A stretch of DNA of 64,000 nucleotides from Aedes albopictus (taxonomy: Eukaryota; Arthropoda; Insecta; Diptera; Culicidae), in contig NC_085138.1 of the NCBI RefSeq assembly GCF_035046485.1, positions 276,873,694 through 276,937,693 of the forward strand. The letters are read 5' to 3'. The notes under the pieces are model-generated. The model had not been told where the DNA came from and searched no databases. It saw only the letters and a list, made by a program, of their open reading frames with translations. Within the stretch, counting starts at the first letter, position 1; each line of letters opens with the position of its first letter. Both the position numbers and the translations under genes were made by a program. Below are positions 1 to 11,679 of this stretch, in pieces.

Positions 1-2497
1 ATGTTGGAGGGAGGAGGATTCCATTTGCACAAGTGGGCCTCAAACTGCTCGGAACTGATGGACTCCATACCGGAAGCAGAACGCGAGGAGCTGGTTAGCT
101 TTGAAGAAATGGAGGTCAACGACGTGATCAAAACGCTTGGTCTGCTTTGGAACCCGTCTGCCGATGAATTGGTCTTCGTCGCCAAACCGCCTCCGGACAT
201 CAAGAACCCCACGAAGCGTCAAGTGCTATCGTTGGTGGCAAGCATGTTCGATCCGCTGGGATTGGCTGCGCCAGTGATCGTCGTCGGGAAGATGCTGATG
301 AAGACGATATGGTGTGAGAAGATCGATTGGGACGAAGAACTGAATGAAGAGTTGAAAAAGTGTTGGAACTACTTCCTAAAGTGCGCTTAAGTGATGTGAA
401 GAAGATCCAGATTCCTCGTCAAGTGGTGGCCCCTACAGCTTCCGCTTTCGAACTCCATGGATTTGGAGATGCTTCTCTGGAAGCATATGGAGCCTGCGTC
501 TACATAAGATCGGTGGTTCCAGGAGAGCCCCAAGTGGTGAAGATTTTGACTGCAAAGTCAAAGATAGTGCCAAAATCAGTGCTAACGATTCCACGCAAAG
601 AACTCTTGGCAGCATTACTGCTGCATCGTTCGGTGAAAAAAGTGATAGCCACATTGAAGATGCCGTTCCGGCAAGTGGTACTGTGGTCGGACAATCAAAT
701 TGTGCTTGCGTGGCTGAAGAAGAAACCCGAACAGTTAGAAGTGTTTGTAAGAAACAGAGTGTGTGAAATTACCTCTAACGGAAATGACTTTGAGTGGCGG
801 TATGTGAACACTGCAGACAATCCGCTGACATTGTGTCCCGCGGCCGTTCCGCCGAAGAGCTAGCCAGTAGTGATCTTTGGTGGAATGGTCCAGCGTTCTT
901 GAAAAGTGAAAACTATGATATGAACATTCCGGCACCGTTGCCTGACGAAGACGTTCCTGAGCTCAAGCCTACTGTAGTCGCAAGCGCTATGGTGGAGCCT
1001 GAAGTGCTGCCTGTGTTCGAGAAGTTCGAGAATTTCCGCAAGCTGCAGCGAGTGGTGGCTTACGTGCTGCGCTTCTGCGGGAACTGTAAAGAAAGCAAGG
1101 AGAAACGGGTGGTATCAACATTTCCAACGATAACCGAGATGCAAGCTGCTATGAAGGTAATAGTACGGGTAGTGCAGCGTCAAGAATTTGCCCAGGAAAT
1201 TGCCAAGATGAAGTCAGGTGAGTCTCCTAAAAATCTTAAGAGTTTGAACCCCTATTTCGACGATGGAGTCCTGCGTGTGGGTGGTCGTCTGCGCCACTCA
1301 ACTCTGCCGTATCTCACCAAACATCCATGGATTCTGCCTCACCGGAACGCCGTGGTTGAAAGTTACATCCGATGTGTCCACCGCGAAAATTTGCATATTG
1401 GACCTTCCGCATTATTGGCAACTTTGCGCAGACAAGTTTGGATTTTGCACGGTCGCTCTGCGGTGCGCAAAGTTACTCGCAGCTGCGTTCGCTGCTTCAA
1501 GGTGAATCCCACTACAGCTGACCAGCGCATGGGAGATCTTCCCTCAAGCCGTTGTGATCGAGCTCCCGCGTTCCAAAGGGTGGGATTGGACTTTGCCGGC
1601 CCTTTCTTCATTAAGCAAACTGGTAGGAAGGCTGCTCCGGTAAAAGGGTATGTTTGCGTTTTCTTCTGCATGGTGACCAAGGGGATCCACCTCGAGGCAG
1701 TTGAGAACTTGACGTCTGAAGCATTCATCGCTGCGCTGCACAGATTCGTGTCCCGTCGTGGCGTCCCGGAAGAGCTGTGTTCTGACAACGGGACCAATTT
1801 CGTAGGGGCCAAGAAGGAATTGCACGAGTTGTTCAACCTGTTTAAGGAGCAAGCAACAGAAAGAAAGATTTTTGAATTTTGCCAACCAAGGGAGATTCGT
1901 TGGAAGATGATTCCCCCAGGCGCACCTCATATGGGTGGCCTTTGGGAAGCAGGTGTAAAGAGCACAAAATCCGTCCTGAAGAAAACTTGCAACACCGCTT
2001 CTCTGAATATGATGGAGTTTTCAACGCTACTCTGTCAAATCGAGGCCCTCCTTAATTCGCGGCCTCTTTACGCCCACTCGGAAGATGGCATGGATCCGGA
2101 ACCCCTAACTCCGGGTCATTTTTTGGTTGATCGGCCATTGACCGCAATTCCTGAACCCACGTACGAGGAGGTACCAGTCAACAGGCTGTCCCGCTGGCAG
2201 TACGTGCAACTTCTACGAGACAACTTTTGGAATCGTTGATATCGTGAGTACCTGGTGGAACTTCAGGTACGAACAAAGTGGACCAGGAAGACTGCCAACG
2301 TTCAGCCTGAAATGGTGGTGATGATCAAAGAAGATAACTTACCGCCACAAGTCTGGAAGATTGGAGTCGTCGATAAGGTTTTTCCTGGAGCGGATGGCTT
2401 CACCCGGGTTGTCGATCTCCGGACTCGATCCGGAATACTTCGGCGGCCAATTCACAAGCTGGCCCCGCTTCCAATCCTGGGTAATTCTACAGCTTGA
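1..2497 (+). pseudogene. BEL/Pao retrotransposon pol, 3' half (RT end, RNase H, integrase), frameshifted
   Basis: Remnant polyprotein that would copy and integrate a BEL/Pao LTR retrotransposon; its 5' part lies outside the window. Domains in order: RT C-terminal part (1-390, with the segment LSLVASMFDPLGLAAP); RNase H (about 430-850: GDASLEAYGACVYIR, IPRKELLAA, LWSDNQIVLAW); integrase zinc-binding region (about 1380-1500, His then CVRC); integrase core with LDFAGPF, CSDNGTNFVGA and a Glu in GGLWEAGVKS (about 1585-1960), giving a D,D,E triad; then a C-terminal domain ending DGFTRVVDLRTRSG (to 2497). It is broken by a frameshift near 380, a one-base shift near 825 (between DNP and ADIVSRG) and an in-frame TGA at 2237-2239 where related proteins have Trp. 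The 3' LTR follows. Assignment is firm from motif order; it is not functional as read here. Confidence 0.9.
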
Positions 2498-2501
2498 TTC
2501 A

Positions 2502-2516
2502 CCGCCGGGGGGTGGA
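2502..2516 (+). other. Polypurine tract of the left BEL element
   Basis: A G-rich run lies directly between the pol stop and the TGTT that opens the LTR, which is where plus-strand DNA priming occurs in LTR retrotransposons. It supports the LTR start at 2517. Confidence 0.55.
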
Positions 2517-2932
2517 TGTTCGGGCTGCATCCTGACAGCTCGAAGAATTTTTTCAACGTGATTTACTACCCGATTGCTGCGATGGATTTTGCAACGCATC
2601 GAGTCACAACCGACGAGAGAGGGAGATGGATTCAACGCGCCCGACGCGCCAAGGGCGCGCGGTCGATGAGAGGATTTGGCGCGCACGAAGCGTGCAACGA
2701 GAAAAATTTTCAGAATTGAATTGGCGTTCGTCGCGAACGGTTTATATACTCGTTTTTTTTGTTAATTATTCAAAGTCAAATTAAATTACTATGTAGAGGA
2801 AAAGTGAATATAGTTGTTAAAATCAAGCTAAGTATCTTTAAGTGAAGACAAAAAAATTCCTCCGAAATTCCCCGTGGTTCCGCTCAGTTAAGTTGTTCCG
2901 TCGTCGTGGTCAATACAGTCCGCTACCGTACA
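2517..2932 (+). repeat. 3' LTR of the left BEL element (approx. 416 bp)
   Basis: Starts TGTTCGGGC straight after the purine tract and ends near CCGTACA, a TG...CA pair. A TATA-like TTTATATA at about 2740 would fit a U3 promoter. The partner LTR is outside the window, so the 3' boundary is a best guess and no target duplication can be read. Confidence 0.6.
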
Positions 2933-3059
2933 CAAACGTTGCATGTTGTGTATTTTTAAAACAAGTACTGGTCCTCTGAGTATGTGCTAAGCTACTCGAA
3001 AAAATATTGTAAAACTTTAAAACATGTTTAAATAGGCTTTTTATTTGAATTTTAGATTT

Positions 3060-3656
3060 TGTTGATTTGGGGTAACATTGATCAGGTCAGTGATCAATGT
3101 TTGTTTGTGTTGAAAATACACTTACTTACTAAAATCGGGGTCGCTGATTTCGAATATGTTATCCAAATTCTTACAAGTTATGTACTTTATGAGTTATTTT
3201 AGGATTAAAATCCTCCAAACCGCGAATAACGCCTAAAGGTAGGCGATGACTTAAGGAATTGATAGCTCAATTTTAATAAATCGTATATTTTATTGAAAAA
3301 TAGCATTCTCATCAAAGTTTCGTTTATTAAATCCAACTCTAGGATATCATATTGAAATACTAGAGTGATTTCGAACCTCATATTACATCTAGTATTCATG
3401 TTATGCATGAATGTTTGACAATGTATCTCATTGCGTTACCAAACACAGTTATGGAAAAATCGATTTATTTCAATGTTTATGAAATTCAATTTTCATGAAT
3501 TACATGTCATTTATTAGCTAAATAATAGCAGATAACGATATACTATTCGATAGAAGGAAACGGTTTAATGTAAAATGCTTGTTTGAACATTTCATGAGGC
3601 CGGTCAAGCCGATCAATGTTACCCCGCTGATCAATGATACCCCGTTTTACGGTATC
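3060..3656. mobile_element. MITE-like element with inverted ends
   Basis: GGGGTAACATTGATCA at 3069-3084 is matched in inverse orientation by TGATCAATGTTACCCC near 3609-3625, and a second, similar motif (TGATCAATGATACCCCG) ends the element near 3643. The interior is AT-rich and non-coding. No clear target duplication was seen, so the edges are approximate. Confidence 0.45.
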
Positions 3657-3841
3657 AGAAACAACAGGTCGTTTTTCCTAAGGTTTCTTTTCTGCCAATC
3701 CACACAGTTCGAAAAATAAACCATTAAAATTATGACGGATCGGATGTAATAAAATGACCCCGTCATATATGATGGAAATTTTTGTGCGATGTTAAAAATA
3801 CATTGGAGATATCTGTTAGAAAACATAAAGACAAATTAAGC

Positions 3842-3914
3842 TCCGATCGAGAATTGAACTCAGATCCTTGGGGTGTGAGTAGCACGCTCGAGCTCTCTCG
3901 GCTATCTCAGCTTG
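3842..3914 (-). repeat. tRNA-like sequence (decayed SINE head)
   Basis: On the minus strand this reads as a cloverleaf-like sequence: a 5' GCTGAGA able to pair imperfectly with TCGGAGC at its 3' end, an A-box-like TAGCCGAGAGAGCTC and a B-box-like AGTTCAATTCTCG. Stems are imperfect, which argues for a tRNA-derived repeat and not a working tRNA gene. Confidence 0.4.
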
Positions 3915-4547
3915 TTGAATAACATCCAGTCAATGTTAAATTGCTTCTACCATAATGCACGCATTCTCGCCATGCTCCGGCTGCTGCAAAGAGCACTGAG
4001 AGAGGCAACGGGGAAACCGCCACAGCTGCGAGCAGCCGTTCGTTTAGCTGATGACGGAGAGTGGCTGGCATGGTTTATAGCAGATGCATGTAAATATAAA
4101 GCGAATATGCTTTAAAATCTGTAAACAAGCCGTCTGACCAGCAGCGGGCTGCTCGGCTGACGTTAAATGTTGGTGATTTACATTTTTCTTTCGCAAATTT
4201 CAGTTGATCTTCAATTTACATGCTTTTTAACTTTCATATTTTTTTTGCTGTGTAGCTTAAGTTAGAAGGAAAACAGTGCAACTCTTTTCTAGCGATCAAT
4301 GTCAACGACGGTCCCGGAGATGTATGAGGCAATAGAATAACAATAGGAAGATATCTACACAGATGAATGGAATGAGATTTACACGCCATGTATAATTCAA
4401 TTTAGTCATGCAAATTTCATGGTGTTATGTTTATATGATGATATATCATCTAAATTTGTGTCATATGTCATGTAATTAGTCTGAATCATGCTGAATTACA
4501 TGACATATAATGTAATTTTACACAATATGTCATGTAAGCTTCTGTGA
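3915..4547. other. Intergenic, no gene recognised
   Basis: AT-rich non-coding DNA. The stretch 4385-4535 carries several self-complementary CATGTAAT/ATTACATG motifs and could be an undelimited foldback repeat. A 67-codon frame at 3912-4115 has no recognisable similarity. Confidence 0.5.
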
Positions 4548-4549
4548 TA

Positions 4550-4954
4550 CACTCAAACCTCCATTTAGGTAAAATCGTGTCCAGCTAGTCATTTGAATGA
4601 CAATTCCGAGCTGAGAGCATCCAAAACCCTTGCAAATTCCCCTGAAGCCCCTCCCCTCCTGCGGGGAATGGAAGGCCTCTGAAACTCCGCATGACCTCTT
4701 TTAACCCTAAAAGGGATACCTTCATGACCTCAGTTTCGTCACCTCGCTGAGTGTGTTCCATCAAAGACGAGCTCCAATGGACCCCAGGTATCCCTTTTAG
4801 GGTTAAATCTCCTAGTCACTCTCCCTTCTTAAACTTCTTTGCAACCTTGTACTCCATTTAGGTAATAAACTGAATCCATTTAGGCAATGAATCCATTAAG
4901 TTAAAAATTCTATTTAGGCAGTCCCGACTCATTACCTAAATAGAGGGTTTGGTG
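4550..4954. mobile_element. Tc1/mariner-type MITE with TA target duplication
   Basis: Inverted ends: CACTCAAACCTCCATTTAGG at the left and CCTAAATAGAGGGTTTGGTG at the right, flanked by TA at 4548-4549 and 4955-4956. TA flanks are the hallmark of Tc1/mariner integration. It is interrupted by a smaller TTAA-flanked MITE; without it the element is about 300 bp. No coding capacity. Confidence 0.65.
4705..4802. mobile_element. 98-bp piggyBac-type MITE nested in the preceding MITE
   Basis: Ends CCCTAAAAGGGATACC and GGTATCCCTTTTAGGG are perfect inverted repeats, flanked by TTAA at 4701-4704 and 4803-4806. TTAA duplication with CCC/GGG termini is typical of piggyBac-type insertion. No coding capacity, so mobilised only in trans. 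Confidence 0.75.
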
Positions 4955-5054
4955 TATCCTACGCTCCAATTATGTATGTGCATCATGTCACAGAATTTTA
5001 CACTACTTTTTCGATCTGTGTAAGTATAAATCACAATTAGTTAAAGTGTTTCGC

Positions 5055-5730
5055 GATAAAAAAAAAACGATCAATTCTGACTATACATGTCAATGGCTGC
5101 TCCTCCGTGATTGATCTGAACTGGTACCAATTGCACTGAGATCCAACTGAATAAGAGGCTGGGACATTCCACTTATTCTCAAAGTGCAATTTTAGCAGCT
5201 CATGCATATTTGATCAATAACGGCGCCGGCCAAGTCCTTATAGTCAGCTGGGAAGGGAAAGGAATGTTAGAGTGTACTGGTTGTTGCTACTAGAGACCGA
5301 GAGCACTCTGCGTCCCCACAACCCGCACGGACTGGGGTATTTTTAGACGGAAAGGATGGAAGATCTGGGAGTCACCGTTGGGTCGGTGATGCGATCCATG
5401 GATAGGGGATATTTATAGTGTTCATGATAGATTGTGTGGTGAATAAGGTGAATAAGGTCAAGCGGCACAGCACGCTTTGGTTGCATAACTTATAGGCGTT
5501 ATATATACACTGTGAGTAGAAGTTGGAAGGGAGGGAAACGACTTTTTTCAATTCGTTTCTGGTTCTAGCGATGGAACATATGAATATACATGAGTTGTAT
5601 ATGCAGAGAAGAGAGAGCGAGAGAAAGTGGATAGAAAGATACAAAGTAGGATGAAATGGACGGGCCAGGGATTGAACCCATGACCTTCTGCATACGAATC
5701 AGAAGCGGTAGCCACTAGACCACCAAGCCC
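5055..5730 (-). mobile_element. tRNA-headed SINE-like element, 676 bp, with 23-bp target duplication
   Basis: A perfect 23-bp direct repeat (5032-5054 and 5731-5753, starting CACAATTAG) flanks this insertion. On the minus strand it begins exactly at the tRNA-like head: A box TGGTCTAGTGGCTA and B box GGTTCAATCCC in the first 75 bases, then a long body. Its 3' end on that strand is T-rich. Part of the body (about 5090-5400) also occurs, diverged, near 11,250-11,590 and 13,800-13,880. Probably pol III transcribed and LINE-mobilised. It is longer than most SINEs, so a composite with other repeat sequence is possible. Confidence 0.7.
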
Positions 5731-5753
5731 CACAATTAGTTAAAGTGTTTCGC

Positions 5754-7206
5754 CAAGAAGAAGTGGTGGTCATTACAAACCCTGAATCACAGAACAAAGC
5801 CGAGAACGACAGATCATATCTAGGGATATTTTAAACACATTTTAAACATGTGTGTGGCTTCCCAGTTCCCAGGTCACGTACCCTACTCCACAGCTTTTTT
5901 TGTCTAGCTCTTGTGATCCGTCCCACAATCCATTTTTCACATTTAGCAACTAAAACTCACAATCATGCAACGTATGGGCATAGCTTCTAATGAAAATGCT
6001 CTTCTTATGAACAATCACCGCATAAAAACGCCATTAGCGCCCCTGCGCTACAATCCTTCAACGCTGATGCGACAGGCTTCGTATCCAGCTGACATTTATC
6101 TCTCACCAAAATGACATTATTACCATTTTATAAGAATATTTGTTGGCATCGTTTCTGTGCGATGTACGGGTCGTGTGTTGCGACATGAATTCACCATAAT
6201 ACGTCAGAGTGGAGGCGCCACAGTCGGAAATCAAAACCTCAGCACGGCACACGACGTGACATTCGTGTAGCGTGGTATTCCAATGGAAATGACGAAAAGC
6301 TGCTTGCAAGAATGATAAACCATTGCATATCATTTTTCCCATAGGCACCCGCGTCGCAGAAGCCTATCTCATCTCGCCGACGACGTACGGTGGCGGTATG
6401 GGTTGTCTTCAAAGATTTATCGTATTTATCTGATTCTGCTAACTCTTTCACTGACTTGGAGGCGGAAGACACATTCAGGTCAGAGGACATCAAAATGCGC
6501 TGTGGGCCTAATGGTACGACCTACAATTCCAAGGATCACGACCCGATTCTCATCGGAAGAAAGTTCGCAACATTTGGAGTGGCTGTCAGTTATAATTACT
6601 TGTTTTGACGGATTAAAATGGAACGAACATATACATCCTCAACAACAGCTCACGGGCAGCCTATCTGCTCGGTATTCGTTCGGTGGTGCCACCGTGTTTG
6701 AAGTGTACCGTCATGGTGTCAGACAAGTGTAAAGGAATGGCACATGACACTTTAGTAAGGCCTGGTGTGGTAATATGCTATTCCTAGTCGGTAAGGAAAT
6801 TTGTTCGAACATGTTTCGAAAGCAATATTGTGGTTTTGAGAACATCTCATCATAGTTTATGTTGGATGTACGGATGTTGTATTTCTTTTTCTTAATGACC
6901 ATCTTGAAAAATATGCAACAAAGAAGGTCGAAGCAGCGGCGTCATGGTCGTGATTTTTTCCGCAGTCAAGTTCGCAGATTGTGAACAATCCCCGGTACCC
7001 ACTTTACGTAATTTATGTTTAGTCCCTTGCTGTCAGAGCTGTCAGATCGGTGTAACACGCTAAATATAATTTACACAAAAGGCAATTTACACGGAAAAAA
7101 ATACACGGTAATGAATATTTATTGGGTACCGGACTGGACACCGAAAATTTAATGGTTTTCTTTGGTACATCGAGGTCTTGAAATTAGTCTATGGTCGAAG
7201 CATCCT
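5754..7206. other. Intergenic, possible degraded exon at 6240-6610
   Basis: No recognised gene. Between 6240 and 6610 GC content rises and frames are open on both strands (72 codons at 6390-6608 plus; 84 codons at 6239-6493 minus), giving an exon-like island, but no domain was recognised and no convincing splice pair was found. The rest is AT-rich non-coding. Confidence 0.4.
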
Positions 7207-7210
7207 TTAA

Positions 7211-9557
7211 CCCGTTTGACCCCAGGTAAAAAATAAAAGTTCAATAAATCGTCAACAGCCCATTTCTCAACAGAATTTAACCAAATTTTGACACAAACTC
7301 GCACAACACTATAGTTTTGGAAATATGCGGGATCAACATTTTCTTGGACTTCTGGAAGGAGTAAGTCCGGTGGGTTACTGGGTCAAGTCAGGCAAAAAAA
7401 AAAGCCAAGTACGATTTGCACCCCCATAACTTTCTTCTTAACGAAGTTGCCTAATGATAGTTGATGTTGCTATAGGTTTGAATTTGAGATTTTCCGATAT
7501 CTTTTTTTTGGGTTCTTGAGATATTCAACATTTCTGAACCATCCAAGTCTATATTTGCGTTTGTTGTTTTCAAATGAAATTAAACACGAGATATTATTCC
7601 CTTAGTGACCCCATAGGTTATCGGACACATTTGTAGAACATGTGTTGTCCTTGTAGTGTTGTTAATATTTCCGGAATATCTCGATGGATTGTCCGAATCC
7701 GTCCTTACAAAACATGAACACTCGAAATAATCACCAAGGTTTATTTTCAATGATTTTTATCGCTCTTATTTGCACCAATACTTGAACATCTGTATAATGT
7801 TTGTGATATCAACGAACTGTAGAAATTTTGGACGATCTGATTGAAGTCATGCCTTGACTACAGAGAACCATGTAGATGGACTACAATTAGACCTAGTTGC
7901 ATGCGGAAAACAACTATTAGTTCCAGAAACCAATACTACATCGAACAGGAGTAAGTAAAAGCCTCGACTAGATTCTTGGGTACCCGGGATGGCCTGGCTG
8001 AAGTCAGGCCTTGAGCTCATTGAGCTATACATGAAATGAAATCACACGTTTTACCTGTGTGGAATCTCTGTAGACTTCATAAACTCATATTCCACCATGT
8101 GTCAATAAAAAGGTCTCGCACAACTATTTCTAGGAAAATTTAATGACCGAAACGAAGTCATGCCTTGACTTGAAAGAACCACACACGGACAACAATAAGA
8201 GGTTTTTGCACGCGAAAAACAATGGTTAGCTCCAGATACCAATACTACATCAAACATGAATAAGTAAAAGCCCAGACTAGATTCCTGAGTACCCGGGATG
8301 GCCTGGCTGAAGTCAGGCTTTGAGTTCATTGAGCTGTAGATCAACTGTAATCAAGGCCTGACTTCAAGCAAGATATCCCGAGTACTCAGGGGTCTAGTCG
8401 AGGATTTCACATACTCCAGTTCGATGTAATATTGGCTTATGGAGCCAACCGTTGTTTTCTGAGTGCAAAAAATTCTTGTTGTCCATCTCCGGTTCTCTGA
8501 TGTCAAGACATGACTTCGCTTAGCCCATCAAATTTTTTTAGGAATAGTTGTGAGAGAACTTTTCCCTGACATATGATGGAATATGAGATAATGAGATCAA
8601 TAGATATTCTACTCAGGCAAAACATGTGATAACAGTTCATCCTATATTCATCGTATATTCCTCTTGTTTGATGTAGTATTGGTTTCTGGAGCTAACCATT
8701 GTTGTCCGTCTATGGTTCTCTCAAGTCAAGGCATGACTTCACTTAGGTTATCAAATTTTCATAGGAATAGTTGTGCAAGACCTTTTTATTGACACATGAT
8801 AGAATACGAGTTTATGTAGTGCACAGAGGTTCCACATAGGTAAAACATGTGATTACAGTTTATCTACAGCTCAATGAAGTCAAGCCCTGACCGCAGCCAG
8901 GCCATCCCGGGTACTCAAGAATCTAGTCGAGGCTTTTACTTACTCCTGTTCGATATAGTATTGGTTTATGGAGCTAATCGTTGTTTTCCGCAAGCAAATA
9001 TTTAGGTCTAATTGTAGTCCATCTACGGTTCTTTGTAGTCAAGGCATGACTTCAATCAGATCGTCCAAAATTTTTACAGTTCGTTGATATAACAAACATT
9101 ATACAGATGTTCAAGGTGTATATAAAAGCGATAAAAATCATTGAAAATTGAAATCATTGGTGATTATTTCGAGTGTTCATGTTTTCTAAGGACGAATTCG
9201 GACAATCCATCGAGATATTCAGGAAGTATTACAGTACTACAAGGACAACACATGTTCTACAGATGTCTCCGATAACCTATGGAGTCACTAAGGGAATAAC
9301 ATCTCGGAATGTGCAAACTCCCATTGAAATACTTCGGTAAGAAGAAAGTTATGGGGGTGCAAATCGTACTTGGCCTTATTTTTGCCCGACTTGACCCAGT
9401 GATCCACCGGCCTTACTCCGTCTAGAAATTGTTGATCCCGTATATTTCCAAAACTATGGTGTTGTGTGAGTTTGTGTTCAAAATTTGGTAAAATTCTGCT
9501 GAGAAATGGGCTGTTGGCGATTTATTGAACTTTTTTTTTTACCTGGGGTCAAACGGG
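7211..9557. mobile_element. Palindromic piggyBac-type element (2.35 kb), non-autonomous
   Basis: Left end CCCGTTTGACCCCAGGTAAA and right end TTTACCTGGGGTCAAACGGG are inverted repeats. The left flank is TTAA (7207-7210) and the right flank CTAA, one base off TTAA. The complementarity extends far inward (about 7211-7700 against about 9190-9557), and the middle holds copies of a ~200-bp unit, forward on the left and reversed on the right. No transposase frame is present, so this is a large foldback derivative that would need an enzyme in trans. Confidence 0.7.
7840..9065. repeat. Five ~200-bp units in mirror arrangement
   Basis: The unit carries GAAGTCATGCCTTGACT near one end and CCCGGGATGGCCTGGCTGAA near the other. 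Forward copies lie at about 7840-8040 and 8145-8350, reverse copies at about 8350-8540, 8650-8770 (truncated) and 8870-9065. The symmetry centre is about 8345-8385. Confidence 0.65.
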
Positions 9558-11247
9558 CTAAATATTGAAGACATCTTCGGAATAACAGAATAGGGCATTT
9601 TTTCCTTAAATTTTAATATTTATTCATTCAATAACCTGTCGACTATTGTCAATAATGTTTCAAAAATTACGATGCAATTGCTTTGGAAAGACTACAGCTC
9701 AGTCAAGTTAGTCTATGTTGAACATGCCTTATCTACACGACCAAAATTCAGAGGGTTCAGGGACGTCGTAAGGAATTGTACCTTAGCACCAAATGAAAAA
9801 TGCTTTTTTCCAACAAGTTATTTCATTCCGAAGCAATGAATGCTAGAAATTAGATTTGTTTTTTTCAAGAATTTCTAAGAGTTTTGAGTGATATCAGCGC
9901 TCCGATGCCGCCACAAAATGTGTAAATCCGCATTGCATCGTAATTCACCATAGGCGCAGAATCAACCGTCATCATCCTCACCATGACAACAAGCCACTTC
10001 TCCTCCGAATCGAGACAGCTACGTGACGAAGAGCTGCGAAAAGGATACTGACCATATTTTCTACCATTCCACATGCGCTCGGCATGGCATAACCCATCGG
10101 AGAAGTGGCACGAATATTCGCATAACGAAATCTCTGGTGCAAATCGCTGCCTCACGCTTTGATAGAAGTCGTCAGCATCCGGCTGCTGGCTAGAGGCCCC
10201 AAATAATGGGAATGGGTTTCAATCCGGACATCTTCGGGATCTCAAATCTATAGAGAAGAGCAGTAGTGCGCACGGCTATTAAAGTTTTATTGGTCGATAT
10301 TATTCTGATATGGTCCCAATTCCCAAATTAGAAAATATGTCGAACATGAAATGTTTGAGAGATCATATGTGCATGTGATTTGATGTTTGAATCATTCCGG
10401 GGTGATGTGTTCCTTCAGATGTTCAATCAGATGTAATTAGTAAACGACTGGAAAACACTTTCAACTGTCTTAATCTAGAATAAACTTAAACGCCTGCTTG
10501 TAAATCACAATTAAAGTCAACATATCGTTTCGGAGTGAACTAAATTCAAATGATAATTAACGCATAGCTGAAACTATTTATCTGCAAATAATTCAATTTG
10601 ATTTCCTCAATTTCCTGGTTACAGGCAATGAATATGTTTACAAGATGCAATCACCGTTCATTTTCGCCCAGAAAGCAATCAATCTATCGAAACATGCTCA
10701 TTTGCCGTCACGACAAGCTATCAGGCCCTGGAGACTTCTGCATTAATTGGACTAATTTCAATTTAAATAGCACACGACGGCATGTGAACGCCTGCTCAAG
10801 TGCATTCACCAGTCGGTAGGCGATTGTACGCTCTTGGGGCATGACCAACTAATTTTCTTTACTAAGGTATGTAGCAGCTGGTGCAGGTACAATCTTATGT
10901 ACATTACCATTGCACAGCCTCAATGCATCAATCTGAGCATAATTGATTCACCCTTCAGCATGTTGAAAGTTTCCCATAGCATTTGAAAGCAACCGGAGAT
11001 AAAATGAGGAACACAATTGGGTATTTACTTAGGTATGTCAACGTTTTGATTTTTGATTTTGATTTACCCGCCAACGCCGGAATTGTGCTACATTTTACAT
11101 TTTTTTAAGCATCTCACAACAAATGAAGTAAGTTGAAGGATAGTATCTGTTTGATTTTTTTGTTAGTACATAATTAACGGGTTATCTAATGAAAGTAATT
11201 TTTTTGGTTTTATATCCTTCAATAGTCGCGTTGTTGTGTTCTGTACG
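9558..11247. other. Intergenic with one exon-like minus-strand frame at 9865-10215
   Basis: A minus-strand frame stays open from about 10,215 to 9865 (about 115 codons, Cys-rich in the middle, containing SLCEYSCHFSDGLCHAERMW). It opens just after a TGA and has no early ATG, so it would have to be an internal exon. I recognise no domain. The remainder is AT-rich with no gene seen. Confidence 0.3.
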
Positions 11248-11600
11248 ACATGAGCATGAGCATAGATGACCGCACAATTCAAGTTGCTTCTTCGCGATTA
11301 ACCAGGGCAATGTTGCACAACGAACCAATGAATAGGCTTGGGACTAGCTTACCATTCTCAATTTGCACAGTTCGACAGCATCCAATTTCAGTAATGTGAA
11401 TAACGGCGTTGGTCATCGTTCATCATTGCAGTCATAGAGGAATGTTAGAAAAACAAAATTAATGTTGTTATAGAGACCGAGAATCGCTGCATCTCCACGT
11501 TTGTTTCAGGAAAGAATTTTCGTTAGTAGGGTAGGTTATTTTATTAGTCTAGGAGGCACCTATGGTTGGTGATGTGATCTGACAATCGATCAATAAACAC
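11248..11600 (-). repeat. SINE-like copy with (ATGAGC)n tail, minus orientation
   Basis: Starts on the plus strand with ATGAGCATGAGCATAG, the reverse complement of the hexamer tail at 13,911-13,938, and continues with sequence matching both the reverse complement of 13,560-13,910 and the 5090-5400 body (shared GAGACCGAGA). The tRNA-like head is not visible here, so it is 5'-truncated or decayed. Confidence 0.55.
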
Positions 11601-11679
11601 TATGTTTCGCGCACAATCGAAACATGTTTACTATAATAAATCCGGTCGCGCGTCTCCAGCAGAAGCTTTTAGCCCATTT

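Noticed and set aside
3842..3914. Functional minus-strand tRNA gene
   Set aside because: Acceptor stem has mismatches and the T stem is imperfect; also better explained as a decayed tRNA-derived repeat.
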